A stretch of 38,891 bases of DNA from an uncultured Eubacteriales bacterium (GCA_949283575.1 CASDSU010000017.1:1-38891); one strand, 5' to 3'. Positions 8,417 through 18,047 are shown, numbered from the stretch's first letter. Notes: a model not told the origin generated them from the sequence alone. Made by a program: numbers and translations.

Positions 8417-11400
8417 GTGGAAAATAACGAAATAATTTGGAATGAAGTTGTTGACTTTTTTTCAAAAAAATATGTAGCAATAAAAGCGGCATTAGGAGGT
8501 AGCACAATTGATATACAAGGTGATAATGTTAATGTAAATTTGAGTTCCAAAAGTAAATTTATGCTGGAACAACGTAACTCAGATAAACTTATAGAAGAAT
8601 ATATTAGAAATTCTTTTGGAAGAAATGTTCAGGTTGTTTTTAAAGAACCTGAAGTTATTGAAGATTCTCTGAGTAAAGAACAAGAAATTATAAGGAATCT
8701 ATTAGAAAAACAAAAAAGTGAACATGAAGAGAAACAAAAAAATCTTTCACAAAATACATCTGCTAAAACCACTACAAAAAGTGTTCCGAACTCTAACACA
8801 CAAATTAAAAATGAAAGTGGAAATATAAATGTTTCTAATACGTCTAATATTCCTATGAGTTCTGAAGAATATGCATCGAGTATGCCTCAAAAATCTAATT
8901 CAGAGTCAAAAGATACTTTTAGAAATAATAGAAAAAAAGGTATGGAATTTATTAAAGATCCAGAGATGCTTATATTTAAAGGTTGGAAAGTTCCATCAAA
9001 TCCAAAAGAAATCAAGATTGCAAATCTTTCGCCAGAACAAAATGAAATTATTTTAAGTGGCAAAGTTAGTAACTATGATAGCAGAGAAACTAAAAATGGT
9101 GGTTTTCTGATTTCTTTTGATATATATGATGGTTCGAGTTCGATAAACGTAAAAGCATTTTTAAAAGCAAATGAATATGAGGAAGTTCATCCTAAAATGA
9201 AAAAGATTCCAGCTGTTCGTTTGGTTGGAACTTATGAATATAATAGTTTCTCAAAAGAGTTTGGTGTTATTGCGAGCATGATAGAAGAAACTACTTTTGA
9301 AGAAAAGAAGAGAATGGATAATTCGGAGGAAAAGCGTGTTGAGCTTCATCTACATACACAAATGAGTCAAATGGATGCTGTTTCATCAGCTACTGATTTA
9401 ATAAAAACAGCGATTAAATGGGGGCACAAAGCTATTGCAATTACTGATCATGGTGTTGCTCAAAGTTATCCTGAAGCGAAAAAGGCTGCTAAGGATTCTG
9501 ATATAAAAGTTATTTATGGTGTTGAAGCCTATCTTGCGCCTGATAATGTTACTTCAGTATATGAAGCAAAAAGTACAGAATCTTTAGATGATTTAACTTA
9601 TTGTGTTTTGGATATTGAAACAACAGGTTTATCAAGACAAACAGAAAAAATTACTGAGTTTGGTATTATGAAAGTGAAAAATGGTGAGGTTATAGATACG
9701 TTCGAGTGTTTTGTAAATCCTGAAAAACCAATTCCACCAAAAGTTGTTGAGGTTACACATATCACAGATGATATGGTTAAAGATGCTGAAACAATCGATA
9801 AAGTAATGCCAAAAGTGATTGAGTTTGTTGGTGACAGTATTGTTGTTGCACATAATGCAAATTTTGATGTTGGCTTTATAAGACATAACGCTGAGCAATT
9901 AGGTCTTAAATTTGATAATACATTTATTGATACATTGGCACTTGCAAAAGAAATATATCCAGATTTTAAAAAGTATAAATTAGGATATATTGCCGAACAA
10001 TTAAATATAAAAGTTGATGTTGCACATAGAGCGCTTGCTGATGTTGAAACTTTGGTTGCCGTATTTAATGTTATGCTTGGTGTTCTTAGAGAAAAAGAAA
10101 TAACAACACTTAATGATATTGATGTGAAACTCGCCGAAGATGTTAATTTCAAAACACTTCCAACGTATCATGCTGTTATTCTTGCATCAAATAAAACAGG
10201 ATTAAAAAACTTATATAAATTAATCTCATATTCACATGTTGATTATTTTTACAAAAAACCAAGAATTTTAAAGAGTTTATTAATGAAACATTCTGAGGGA
10301 TTAATATTGGGAAGCGCTTGTGAGCAAGGTGAACTTTTTAGAGCAATTGTTGATGGTAAATCAGAAGAAGATTTAGAAGCAATTGCAGAATTTTATGATT
10401 ATTTAGAAATTCAACCAATTGGAAACAACATGTTTATGGTTAGAAATGGTACGGTTCCTAGTATTGATACATTAATAGAATTCAATAAAAAAATTGTTGC
10501 TCTTGGTGAAAAAATGAATAAACCTGTAGTTGCAACTTGTGATGTTCACTTTTTAAATCCAGAGGATGAAGTTTATAGAAGAATTCTTCAAGCTGGTCAA
10601 GGATATGATGATGCAGATGAACAAGCACCTCTTTATTTTAGAACAACTGAAGAAATGCTTAAAGAATTTCAATATTTAGGACAAGAAAAAGCATATGAAG
10701 TTGTTGTAACGAATACGAATAAAATAGCTGATATGTGTGACAAAATAAATCCAATAGCAGATTATAAAGCGACTCCACACATTGAGGGTTGTGAAGAAAC
10801 AATAAGAAATATAACAATGAAGCGTGCTATTGAATTATATGGAGATCCGCTTCCTGAAATTGTTCAAGCTCGTATAGATAAGGAACTTGATTCAATTATA
10901 AAAAATGGGTTCTCCGTTATGTATATTATCGCTCAAAAACTAGTTAACAAATCAAATGAAGATGGATACTTGGTTGGTTCAAGAGGATCTGTTGGTTCAT
11001 CATTTGTTGCAAATATGACTGGAATAACAGAGGTTAATTCGCTTCAACCACACTATAGATGTCCAAACTGTAAGTATTCAGATTTCACAGACTATAATAT
11101 AAAAAATGGATTTGATCTTCCAGATAAAGAATGTCCAAAGTGTGGAACTATGTTAGACAAAGATGGAATGGATATACCGTTCGAAACATTCCTTGGTTTC
11201 GATGGAGATAAAGAACCTGATATAGACCTTAATTTTTCTGGAGAATATCAAGCGAAGGCACATAAATATACCGAAGTTATATTCGGAAAAGGAACAACAT
11301 TCAAAGCAGGAACAATTGGTACAATTGCTGATAAAACAGCTTTTGGGTACGTAAAAAAATATTATGAGGAAAGACATATTCCTGTAAATGTTGCAGAAAC

Positions 11401-12646
11401 AACAAGATTATCAGTTGGGTGTACGGGTGTAAAACGAACGAGTGGACAACATCCGGGAGGAATTATTGTTGTTCCAAAGGGTAATGAAATATATGAATTC
11501 TGTCCAGTTCAACATCCTGCTGATGATGCAGAGTCAAATATCATAACAACACACTTTGACTATCACTCAATAGACCAAAACCTATTGAAACTAGATATTC
11601 TAGGTCATGATGATCCAACTATGATAAGAATGTTACAAGATTTAACTGACGTTGATCCACAAAAGATTCCGTTAGATGACAAAGATACAATGTCAATTTT
11701 CTCATCTACGAAGGCTTTAGGTGTTACACCAGAACAAATTCACTCGGAAGTAGGAACTTTTGGTGTACCTGAGTTTGGAACAAAATTTGTTCGTGGAATG
11801 TTGCTTGATACAAAGCCGACTAAGTTTGAAGAGTTGTTAAGAATTTCTGGTCTTTCTCATGGTACAGACGTGTGGCTAAATAATGCACAAACACTTATTC
11901 AAGAGGGGACCATTCAACTGGAAGATGCGATATGTACTAGAGATGACATAATGATATATTTAATAAAACAAGGTTTGCCACCAAAACCTTCATTCAAAAT
12001 AATGGAAAGCGTTCGTAAAGGAAAAGGATTAAGTGAAGAACAAGAAACAATGATGCGTGAAAATAATGTGCCAGAATGGTATATAAATTCATGTAAGAAA
12101 ATTAAATATATGTTTCCAAAAGCACATGCTGCGGCATATGTAACAATGGCGTTTAGAATAGCATGGTTTAAAGTGCATATTCCACTTGCATACTATGCAT
12201 CATATTTTTCAATTAGAGCAGATGCGTTTGAAAGTGATTCAATGATTTATGGAAAAGAAAAAGTTATTAATAAAATGCGTGAAATAGATTTGCAAGGAAA
12301 TGCTGCTACAGCAAAAGATAAAGATATGTATGGTACATTAGAAATTGTTTTAGAGATGTATGAAAGAGGATTTGAATTTTTACCGATAGATTTGTATAAA
12401 TCAGATGCTAAAAAATTCTTGATTGAAGATGGTAAGATAAGACCTCCACTAAACAGTATTGCGGGTCTTGGAACTGTTGCTGCTGAAAATATTCAGCAAG
12501 CAAGAAATACAGGTGGAACTTTCATGTCAATAGAGGAATTAAAATTAAGGGCTGGTGTAGGAAAATCAGTAATAGAAATGTTAAAAAATGCCAATTGTTT
12601 AAAAGGAATGACAGAAAGCAATCAGATGAGTTTGTTTACATATTAA
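8417..12646 (+). CDS. polC: DNA polymerase III alpha subunit, Gram-positive PolC type
   Basis: 1409 residues from GTG 8417, preceded by GGGGGT at 8404-8409. An in-frame TTG at 8402 lies before that ribosome site and is unlikely. Order of parts: an N-terminal domain; a charged linker (about 95-165); an OB fold (about 190-290); a PHP domain starting VELHLHTQMSQMD near 308, interrupted by a DnaQ-like 3'-5' exonuclease (CVLDIETTGL near 396; VAHNANFDVGF; HRALADVETL). Then come the polymerase palm with zinc-binding CPNC and CPKC near 881-908, the EPDIDLNFSGEY catalytic acidic motif near 932, and the FPKAHAAAYV fingers motif near 1232. It is the replicative polymerase of low-G+C Firmicutes, acting in the replisome with the beta clamp. 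In many Firmicutes it follows proS; here it follows the ncRNA. Confidence 0.97.
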   Translation: MENNEIIWNEVVDFFSKKYVAIKAALGGSTIDIQGDNVNVNLSSKSKFMLEQRNSDKLIEEYIRNSFGRNVQVVFKEPEVIEDSLSKEQEIIRNLLEKQKSEHEEKQKNLSQNTSAKTTTKSVPNSNTQIKNESGNINVSNTSNIPMSSEEYASSMPQKSNSESKDTFRNNRKKGMEFIKDPEMLIFKGWKVPSNPKEIKIANLSPEQNEIILSGKVSNYDSRETKNGGFLISFDIYDGSSSINVKAFLKANEYEEVHPKMKKIPAVRLVGTYEYNSFSKEFGVIASMIEETTFEEKKRMDNSEEKRVELHLHTQMSQMDAVSSATDLIKTAIKWGHKAIAITDHGVAQSYPEAKKAAKDSDIKVIYGVEAYLAPDNVTSVYEAKSTESLDDLTYCVLDIETTGLSRQTEKITEFGIMKVKNGEVIDTFECFVNPEKPIPPKVVEVTHITDDMVKDAETIDKVMPKVIEFVGDSIVVAHNANFDVGFIRHNAEQLGLKFDNTFIDTLALAKEIYPDFKKYKLGYIAEQLNIKVDVAHRALADVETLVAVFNVMLGVLREKEITTLNDIDVKLAEDVNFKTLPTYHAVILASNKTGLKNLYKLISYSHVDYFYKKPRILKSLLMKHSEGLILGSACEQGELFRAIVDGKSEEDLEAIAEFYDYLEIQPIGNNMFMVRNGTVPSIDTLIEFNKKIVALGEKMNKPVVATCDVHFLNPEDEVYRRILQAGQGYDDADEQAPLYFRTTEEMLKEFQYLGQEKAYEVVVTNTNKIADMCDKINPIADYKATPHIEGCEETIRNITMKRAIELYGDPLPEIVQARIDKELDSIIKNGFSVMYIIAQKLVNKSNEDGYLVGSRGSVGSSFVANMTGITEVNSLQPHYRCPNCKYSDFTDYNIKNGFDLPDKECPKCGTMLDKDGMDIPFETFLGFDGDKEPDIDLNFSGEYQAKAHKYTEVIFGKGTTFKAGTIGTIADKTAFGYVKKYYEERHIPVNVAETTRLSVGCTGVKRTSGQHPGGIIVVPKGNEIYEFCPVQHPADDAESNIITTHFDYHSIDQNLLKLDILGHDDPTMIRMLQDLTDVDPQKIPLDDKDTMSIFSSTKALGVTPEQIHSEVGTFGVPEFGTKFVRGMLLDTKPTKFEELLRISGLSHGTDVWLNNAQTLIQEGTIQLEDAICTRDDIMIYLIKQGLPPKPSFKIMESVRKGKGLSEEQETMMRENNVPEWYINSCKKIKYMFPKAHAAAYVTMAFRIAWFKVHIPLAYYASYFSIRADAFESDSMIYGKEKVINKMREIDLQGNAATAKDKDMYGTLEIVLEMYERGFEFLPIDLYKSDAKKFLIEDGKIRPPLNSIAGLGTVAAENIQQARNTGGTFMSIEELKLRAGVGKSVIEMLKNANCLKGMTESNQMSLFTY

Positions 12647-12677
12647 ATAAAGTTTACATTATTTATAATAGGAGTGA

Positions 12678-12704
12678 CGTATTTCAAAAAAAGTTCTTTG
12701 AAAT
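12678..12704 (+). terminator. Possible weak terminator after polC
   Basis: ATTTCAAA pairs with TTTGAAAT around an AAAGTTC-type loop. There is no clear U run, so termination is uncertain. Confidence 0.35.
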
Positions 12705-12755
12705 ATAACCTTTTATGATATAATGTATTCGTAAGTAGGTTACGGAGGTGATATC

Positions 12756-13142
12756 GTGATAGGAGACAACGCGTTTTCATTGTTTTTAGATAAGGCTTTT
12801 GCTTTTTTGACAAAAGGGATATCTTGGATTCTTGAAAATATAGTTGCGGTTATCTTTTTTAATCATACGATTGCATTAATTCTATTTTTTATTATGATTA
12901 ATGCTCTTGCGATTATCTTAGTTAAGAAAGATAAGGAATTTGCACAGTCAGGCGTTAGAAGAGTTAGAGAAAGTACATTACTTATTATAGCTCTTGTAGG
13001 TGGAGGTTTTGGAGAATACTACGCGATGTACAAGTATAAGCATAAAACTCTACATAAAAAGTTTTTGTATGGAGTACCAATAGCTATTATGCTTAACACG
13101 ATGATGTTAACATATTCGCTTACACTTACACTTTTGGCGTAG
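12756..13142 (+). CDS. DUF1294 family membrane protein
   Basis: 128 residues from GTG 12756, with the strong ribosome site GGAGGTG at 12744-12750. Three or four membrane segments are visible (about 25-50, 70-90, 105-127). The second half has the DUF1294 pattern: RRVRESTLLIIALVGGGFGE, then MYKYKHKTLHKKFLYGVPI. The N-terminal 30 residues are an extra amphipathic stretch. Function unknown for the family. TATAAT at 12717-12722 gives a likely promoter, and hpf begins 27 bases downstream, so the two are probably co-transcribed. Confidence 0.78.
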   Translation: MIGDNAFSLFLDKAFAFLTKGISWILENIVAVIFFNHTIALILFFIMINALAIILVKKDKEFAQSGVRRVRESTLLIIALVGGGFGEYYAMYKYKHKTLHKKFLYGVPIAIMLNTMMLTYSLTLTLLA

Positions 13143-13169
13143 CTTAAGTACAGTAAAGGAGGAATTTTT

Positions 13170-13700
13170 ATGAATATCAAAGTAGTAGGAAAAAATATCG
13201 AGATAACAGCCGCAATCAAGGAATATATTGAAAAAAGAGTAGAAAAACTTGAAAAATTTGAGGCTAAAAATACAGATGTTACTGTAGTATGTAGTGTAGA
13301 AAGAGAAGAGCAAATTGTAGAAATTCAAATAAATCAAAATGGTGAATTTATAAGAATTGAAGAAAAAAATAACGATTTGTATGCTTCTGTTGACCTTGCA
13401 ATGGATAAAGCAGAAAGACAACTTAGAAAAGAAAAAGAAAAAAGAGTAGATAAAAATAGAGAAGAATCATTAAAGGAAAAAGTTTTAGGAATATTTAGAG
13501 GTGGAGACGAAGAAAATATAGGTAAAGTTACAAAAACAAAATGTTATGACTTAAAACCAATAACATTAGAAGATGCTAAATTAAAATTAGAAGACAAAAA
13601 AGATATACTATTTATGCCTTTCGTTAACGTTGAAACAAAAGAAGTAAATGTTCTTTATAAAAGAGAAGATGGATCTTATGGTATAGTAGTACCAGAATAA
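13170..13700 (+). CDS. hpf: Ribosome hibernation promoting factor, long form
   Basis: 176 residues from ATG 13170, with ribosome site AAAGGAGG. Residues 1-100 are the S30AE/YfiA domain (MNIKVVGKNIEITAAIKEYI...RVEKLEKF; ASVDLAMDKAERQLRKEK). A charged linker follows. Residues about 118-176 are the C-terminal dimerisation domain (KCYDLKPITLEDAKLKLE...FMPFVNVETKEVNVLYKREDGSYGIV). Long HPF binds the 30S decoding region and dimerises 70S ribosomes into 100S particles in stationary phase. Probably co-transcribed with the DUF1294 gene. This is the gene often called raiA, relevant to the ncRNA at 8010-8250. Confidence 0.95.
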   Translation: MNIKVVGKNIEITAAIKEYIEKRVEKLEKFEAKNTDVTVVCSVEREEQIVEIQINQNGEFIRIEEKNNDLYASVDLAMDKAERQLRKEKEKRVDKNREESLKEKVLGIFRGGDEENIGKVTKTKCYDLKPITLEDAKLKLEDKKDILFMPFVNVETKEVNVLYKREDGSYGIVVPE

Positions 13701-13809
13701 AATTTTTCTAAAAAATACCATGATTAAAAAGTCATTTTATGCACAATATATTAATGAAAAGATTAAGAGTCTTTTCAAAACAGTGTTATAATACTCGGAG
13801 GTGAATGAA

Positions 13810-14013
13810 ATGGCAAGATCATCAAGTTATGAAGTTCCAGGTGCTAAAGATGCAATGAACAAATTTAAGCAAGAAGTTGCTAATGAAATTGGTGTAAATT
13901 TAAAACAAGGTTACAATGGTGACTTAACATCAAAACAAGCAGGAACAATTGGTGGAAACATGGTTAAAAAAATGATTCGTCAAGCTGAAAGTCAAATGTC
14001 AAACAACAACTAG
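13810..14013 (+). CDS. Small acid-soluble spore protein, alpha/beta type
   Basis: 67 residues. The true start is ATG 13810, eight bases after GGAGG at 13797-13801; the GTG at 13801 overlaps that ribosome site. The protein has the SASP core: PGAKDAMNKFKQEVANEIGV, with the GPR protease cleavage region at KQEVANEIG, then GDLTSKQAGTIGGNMVKKMI. These proteins coat and protect spore DNA and are degraded at germination. A CATTTTA box at 13733-13739 resembles a sigma-F/G -10, but I could not find a convincing -35. Monocistronic, with a strong terminator after it. Confidence 0.95.
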   Translation: MARSSSYEVPGAKDAMNKFKQEVANEIGVNLKQGYNGDLTSKQAGTIGGNMVKKMIRQAESQMSNNN

Positions 14014-14036
14014 TTATAAGTTTAGATGATTAAATA

Positions 14037-14083
14037 AAAGAACCTTGATAGGTTAAATTAAACCTATCAAGGTTCTTTTTTGC
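14037..14083 (+). terminator. Strong intrinsic terminator of the SASP gene
   Basis: A 17-bp perfect stem (AAGAACCTTGATAGGTT with its complement) has a 5-base loop and a run of six T. Confidence 0.92.
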
Positions 14084-14182
14084 GTTTTATATAGGTGTAT
14101 ATTTAATAAAAAGTACATTTTGGAAGAAGGAATCGTATTAATTTCCAAAAAATGAGATAATTTACATAATTTTGTTGATTTT

Positions 14183-14211
14183 TTATTATGATTATGTTAT
14201 TATAATAACGG
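14183..14211 (+). promoter_or_regulatory. Candidate promoter of the SLH/Ig-like gene
   Basis: TTGATT and TATTAT, 17 bases apart, are followed by the ribosome site AGGAGG at 14238-14243 and ATG at 14250. Confidence 0.55.
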
Positions 14212-14249
14212 TGATGCAATTCACGAAAGATTATTTAGGAGGTTTATTT

Positions 14250-16781
14250 ATGAATATTTTTAAGAAAAGAATATCATTAATATTAAGTATAGCAATGCTA
14301 GCTACAGCAATATTACCTATATTTGTTGTAAATGCAGCAAGTACAGTTAATTATGACTTAACATTAGATGGTAAAGAAATTTCTTTCGGTTCAACATATG
14401 AAGTTGAAGGTGGAGAGAAAGTTGTTTTTGAAGCTAGCGCTACAAAAGGCGGAAGAATTACAACAATGTCTTACCAAATTGATACAGGCACAACAAATCC
14501 TTCAGCTGGTAGTAAACTTACAATAACAATACCAACAGGTAAAGCTGGAACAACAAAAACAATATATTTGAATGCCGGTGGAAAAGACGTTGATGGTAAC
14601 GTAATCCAATTAGGTTGGAAAAATTTCAAAGTAAAATATGTAGAGCCAGAAACTGAAGAAGATACAACACCACAAGTTAGTATGACAATTAAAATGGGTT
14701 CAAAAACTTTAGGTGAAGGAAGCAAAGTTGAAGTTGAGGGCGGAGAAAAAATAACAGTTAGTGCAAAAAGCACAAAAGCTGCAATTGAGAGAATAGGATA
14801 TTACTATTATGTAGGTTCAAGTGCAACTAAAATTACAGATATATATGAAGATAACATAACAATAACAGTGCCAACAGGTACACCTGGTTCAAAAAGATAT
14901 TTATATATCGAAGCTGTTGCAGAAAATGACAATGGTGAACCAAATACAATAACTAAAACAGGTTGGGTAGAAATTATTCTTAACTATAAAGAAGAAGAAG
15001 AACCTATAGAACCAACACCTTCAACAAAAGATCTTACAGTTGCTCATGCAGGAAAAACATTAACAGCAAATTCAACAACAGAAGCAAATCCTGGTGAATC
15101 ATTAAAGATAACAGCAACACCAACAGATGAAGTTGTTAAGTTATATTTTAGATGGGATTCAGATAACTGGTCAACAGTAGCAAATACTGGAAGCTATTCA
15201 ACAAGAGTTCCAAAATACTTTGAGCCAGGAACAACACACACATTGTATGTAAAAGCTGAGTATGAAGATGGAACAGTATTATCTGAGAAGAAATATATCT
15301 TCAGAATACCAGAAGAAGCTTCAGATATCACAATGAACGTTAAATTGGAATCAAAAACAATAACAGCAGGTAAAACATATGAAGTTAAAGGTGAAGAAGA
15401 AGTTGTTGTTACAGCATCTGTAACAGGTTCAGAAGTTGATTATATTAAATACTACTTTGGTTCTGATGATGCTGAAAAAGTAAATAAATCAAAGGCTACA
15501 TTTGAGGTTCCAGATAAAAAAGCAGGAACTACATTAAAATTATATGTTGAAGCTGTAGCTGAAGATGGTTCAACAACAGGTACAAAAACATATACATTAA
15601 AATTTGTTGATGTAATCGAAGGCGAATTAGACATTGAGCCTTGGATGGAAGAAAATGATGAAATTACAGAATTATCAATCAATTTAAGAAATGATTCTGA
15701 AGAAGAAGAAAAAGCTAACAAAAATATTTATGCATTAGAAGAAGTTGTTACATATTTCATTGATTACAAAAATGGAACTGGTGATGATATAACATCAAAA
15801 GTTACAATTGAATTTGAAATTCCATTAGATTTCGACGTTGTAGATGCTGATGGCGGAGACGTTGACGAAGATGATAGAATAATCACATGGGAATTTGAAG
15901 ATGGTTTAGAAGAAGATGAGGCTGAAACATTAGTTGTAAAACTAAAATATACAGGATTCACAAAATCAAAATATGATAATGAAACAATTTATCCATCAGC
16001 TGCTATTTTAAAAGGTAAAAAAGAAATGGATAGATCTACAGTAATCAATTTAATCGTTGAAGAATATGATATGGAAATTGATGAAGTTCATGAGCCATAT
16101 ATGCATGGTGATGAAGAAACACCTACATTCAGACCAGACGATCCAATATCTAGAGCTGAAGGTGCATTAGTACTTGCAAGAATTTATGGACTAAACTACA
16201 AGAGCACAAAAGTTACTGATACGTTCTCTGACTTAGATGATACATATTTAGAAGCTCAAAAAGCTATTGTTGCTGCTTCAAAAGCTGGATTAATCAATGG
16301 TTATACAAATGGAACATTCAAACCAAATGCATCAATGACAAGAGCTGAATTTATTAAAATCTTAGCTTGCATGGTAGAAAGCAATGCTGAAGATGAAGAA
16401 ATTGAAGGCTTAGAAATTAAAGATGTTGAAAACAACATTAAAGTATATGCTGATTCTACAAGATATTACATTGTTGATGGAAAGAAAATTTATTCACACT
16501 GGGCTCTTGAAGAAATCACATTATTAGCTAGATTAAATATGTTACCTGTAACAGAAGATGAGCCAGAACTTGAATTAGATGAAGAAATCACAAGAGCTGA
16601 AGTTGCTCAATTAGTAAACTTATACTTATTAAGAGCACCAGCAAGTGTTACATCTAAGACAAAATCAGGATTTGATGATGTATCAAAGAAACATGATTTG
16701 TTCGCTGATATTATTGAAGCAACAAGAGATGATCATACATTCTCAATGAATGAAGATGATGGAACAGAAAACGCAGAATAA
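14250..16781 (+). CDS. S-layer-homology surface protein with Ig-like repeats
   Basis: 843 residues from ATG 14250, seven bases after AGGAGG; the reading frame is open further upstream but without a signal or ribosome site. A signal peptide is clear (KKRISLILSIAMLATAILP..., cleavage after VNAA). Four Ig-like beta repeats of about 100 residues start near 33, 143, 260 and 360. Each has an S-K-x-L/I-x-x-G...EV-x-GGE opening and a T(L/I)YV-x-A-x-x-D close. Residues about 459-590 resemble a conserved-repeat (DUF11-type) domain. Three SLH motifs fill about 613-805 (TFRPDDPISRAEGALVLARI; NGTFKPNASMTRAEFIKIL; ITRAEVAQLVNLYL) and should anchor it to secondary wall polymer. The protein is highly acidic. 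Its role may be as an S-layer or surface adhesion component, but the binding target is unknown. Confidence 0.9.
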   Translation: MNIFKKRISLILSIAMLATAILPIFVVNAASTVNYDLTLDGKEISFGSTYEVEGGEKVVFEASATKGGRITTMSYQIDTGTTNPSAGSKLTITIPTGKAGTTKTIYLNAGGKDVDGNVIQLGWKNFKVKYVEPETEEDTTPQVSMTIKMGSKTLGEGSKVEVEGGEKITVSAKSTKAAIERIGYYYYVGSSATKITDIYEDNITITVPTGTPGSKRYLYIEAVAENDNGEPNTITKTGWVEIILNYKEEEEPIEPTPSTKDLTVAHAGKTLTANSTTEANPGESLKITATPTDEVVKLYFRWDSDNWSTVANTGSYSTRVPKYFEPGTTHTLYVKAEYEDGTVLSEKKYIFRIPEEASDITMNVKLESKTITAGKTYEVKGEEEVVVTASVTGSEVDYIKYYFGSDDAEKVNKSKATFEVPDKKAGTTLKLYVEAVAEDGSTTGTKTYTLKFVDVIEGELDIEPWMEENDEITELSINLRNDSEEEEKANKNIYALEEVVTYFIDYKNGTGDDITSKVTIEFEIPLDFDVVDADGGDVDEDDRIITWEFEDGLEEDEAETLVVKLKYTGFTKSKYDNETIYPSAAILKGKKEMDRSTVINLIVEEYDMEIDEVHEPYMHGDEETPTFRPDDPISRAEGALVLARIYGLNYKSTKVTDTFSDLDDTYLEAQKAIVAASKAGLINGYTNGTFKPNASMTRAEFIKILACMVESNAEDEEIEGLEIKDVENNIKVYADSTRYYIVDGKKIYSHWALEEITLLARLNMLPVTEDEPELELDEEITRAEVAQLVNLYLLRAPASVTSKTKSGFDDVSKKHDLFADIIEATRDDHTFSMNEDDGTENAE

Positions 16782-16813
16782 TAAAAAGCTAATAGATATA
16801 AATTTATAATTCA

Positions 16814-16854
16814 CCAAAAGACTTGGGGTAGAGATACTCCGAGTCTTTTTTTAT
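16814..16854 (+). terminator. Intrinsic terminator after the SLH/Ig-like gene
   Basis: AAGACTTGGGGTA pairs with TACTCCGAGTCTT, one bulge, followed by seven T. Confidence 0.85.
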
Positions 16855-16895
16855 ATAAGAAAATTTTCGAAAATGAAAATTTCAATAGCACAATA

Positions 16896-16924
16896 TTGAA
16901 CTTTATGTAAATCTATGGTAAAAT
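16896..16924 (+). promoter_or_regulatory. Sigma-A promoter of the Pro/Thr-rich protein gene
   Basis: TTGAAC (16896-16901), a 17-base spacer and TAAAAT (16919-16924). The promoter is AT-rich like the host DNA although the gene it serves is not. Confidence 0.65.
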
Positions 16925-16988
16925 AATATCTGGATTTATCCGTTTTAGCGTACAAACTTAGTTATTAAGTAAACGAGGAGGTTATAGT

Positions 16989-17951
16989 ATGCGAAGAGGA
17001 ACTAGCGAGTTTAACCCCTGGAAAACGTTGCTGTTGATGATTGTCGCCGTAATTCTTTTGCTGTTGATAGTGAACTATCTTACAGCTCCGCGGCTTGATG
17101 TCATTCAGGATCAAGTAACACCAACACCTGAAGTGACAGTAACGGCAACACCTACGGTGCCTACAGTTGTAATTTTTGTTACTCCTGAGCCCACAGTTGA
17201 ACCTACAGCTACCCCGATGCCGACCATTACCCCAATGCCGACTATTACTCCGGTACCTGAAAATCCATCTGGTGGGCAGCAGCCGACTGAAGTTCCCACG
17301 GCTACGCCGACGATGGAGCCCACACCCACACCGACGATGGAGCCTACACCCACACCGACGATGGAGCCTACACCCACACCGACAGCAGTACCTACCGCCA
17401 CACCGACCGCGGTTCCCACGGCTACACCGACGGCAGTACCTACACAGGTACCTACGCCCGAGAACGACATGGTAGACCTTTCTACTCCTCAGGTAGAGGG
17501 GATGAAAAACCTTGAGCTTCTGAAGAGTGAGCTTGAAAAGATGTGTGTTGGAACGGATGTCCTTATTACTAGGGACGATGCACCGACATATGATTTGGCT
17601 ACTCTTGTAGATTTGAGCTGTGTCAACCAGTACGAAGCTTATGACGCGTTCTGTAAGGTGTTTATGAATAACCTTGCAAACTGGATGGCAATCAGTGGTG
17701 AAGGTGGCCGTTCTTCTACTGAAAGACTGGAAATTGCACTTTCTTCCTCGATATGTCCTAACTGTTCTCGAGTAATTCTCGATAATAACGATACGGCTTA
17801 CGAAATCATGCACAATATCTTGTATTCTGTGAATGATGAAGCTCAGATGGAAGAAATGAACAAAATCATGTTCAATTTCCTGACGAACTACACGATTGGC
17901 GCGCCTTATAGCAGCCATGAACGTTTGCTTCTCGTATGTCCTGGGCATTAA
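16989..17951 (+). CDS. Membrane-anchored Pro/Thr-rich protein of foreign composition
   Basis: 320 residues from ATG 16989, with ribosome site GAGGAGG at 16975-16981. A single membrane helix lies at about 13-31 (LLLMIVAVILLLLIVNYL) after a short basic N-terminus, so the rest is probably outside. Residues about 43-160 are almost pure Pro/Thr/Val/Glu, a wall-spanning stalk containing seven 8-residue repeats (99-155). Residues about 160-320 form a compact domain with five or six cysteines (KMCVG, LSCVNQYEAYDAFC, CPNC, VCPGH), which I do not recognise. The gene is visibly richer in G+C than every neighbour and uses CCG, ACG and GTA-type codons that are rare around it. It sits as a single-gene unit with its own promoter and terminator between two SLH genes. 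Confidence 0.85.
   Translation: MRRGTSEFNPWKTLLLMIVAVILLLLIVNYLTAPRLDVIQDQVTPTPEVTVTATPTVPTVVIFVTPEPTVEPTATPMPTITPMPTITPVPENPSGGQQPTEVPTATPTMEPTPTPTMEPTPTPTMEPTPTPTAVPTATPTAVPTATPTAVPTQVPTPENDMVDLSTPQVEGMKNLELLKSELEKMCVGTDVLITRDDAPTYDLATLVDLSCVNQYEAYDAFCKVFMNNLANWMAISGEGGRSSTERLEIALSSSICPNCSRVILDNNDTAYEIMHNILYSVNDEAQMEEMNKIMFNFLTNYTIGAPYSSHERLLLVCPGH
17286..17453 (+). repeat. 24-bp tandem repeat, seven units
   Basis: Seven consecutive 24-bp units inside the coding sequence encode T-x-x-P-T-x-x-P octapeptides. The three units from 17310, 17334 and 17358 are nearly identical (ACGATGGAGCC...), and the others are diverged. An array of this kind is prone to copy-number change by slippage, which would alter stalk length in steps of eight residues. 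Confidence 0.9.
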
Positions 17952-17956
17952 GAAAA

Positions 17957-18000
17957 ACGACCAAGAGGCCTAGATTAAAAATCGAGGTCTCTTTACTTTA
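17957..18000 (+). terminator. Intrinsic terminator after the Pro/Thr-rich protein gene
   Basis: AAGAGGCCT pairs with AGGTCTCTT (one G-U), followed by TACTTTA. Confidence 0.65.
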
Positions 18001-18047
18001 TATAAAAATTAATTTCCTAAAAAAGTAAAATTATGAAGTATTTACTA

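Noticed and set aside
9598-10152. 184-codon minus-strand frame within polC
   Set aside because: It lies wholly inside the conserved exonuclease domain of polC and has no ribosome site.
13733-13739. Sigma-F/G promoter for the SASP gene
   Set aside because: The CATTTTA -10 is suggestive, but no convincing -35 was found at the right distance.
17286-17453. Possible CRISPR array
   Set aside because: The repeats are head-to-tail without spacers and are in frame within a protein gene.
17111-17470. Long minus-strand frame of Gly/Val repeats opposite the Pro/Thr-rich gene
   Set aside because: It is the mirror of the 24-bp repeat and has no ribosome site; the plus-strand gene has a signal-anchor, a promoter and a terminator.
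16965-17948. 327-codon minus-strand frame rich in Arg and Cys
   Set aside because: It is a shadow of the G+C-richer plus-strand gene; the composition is implausible and no start signal is present.
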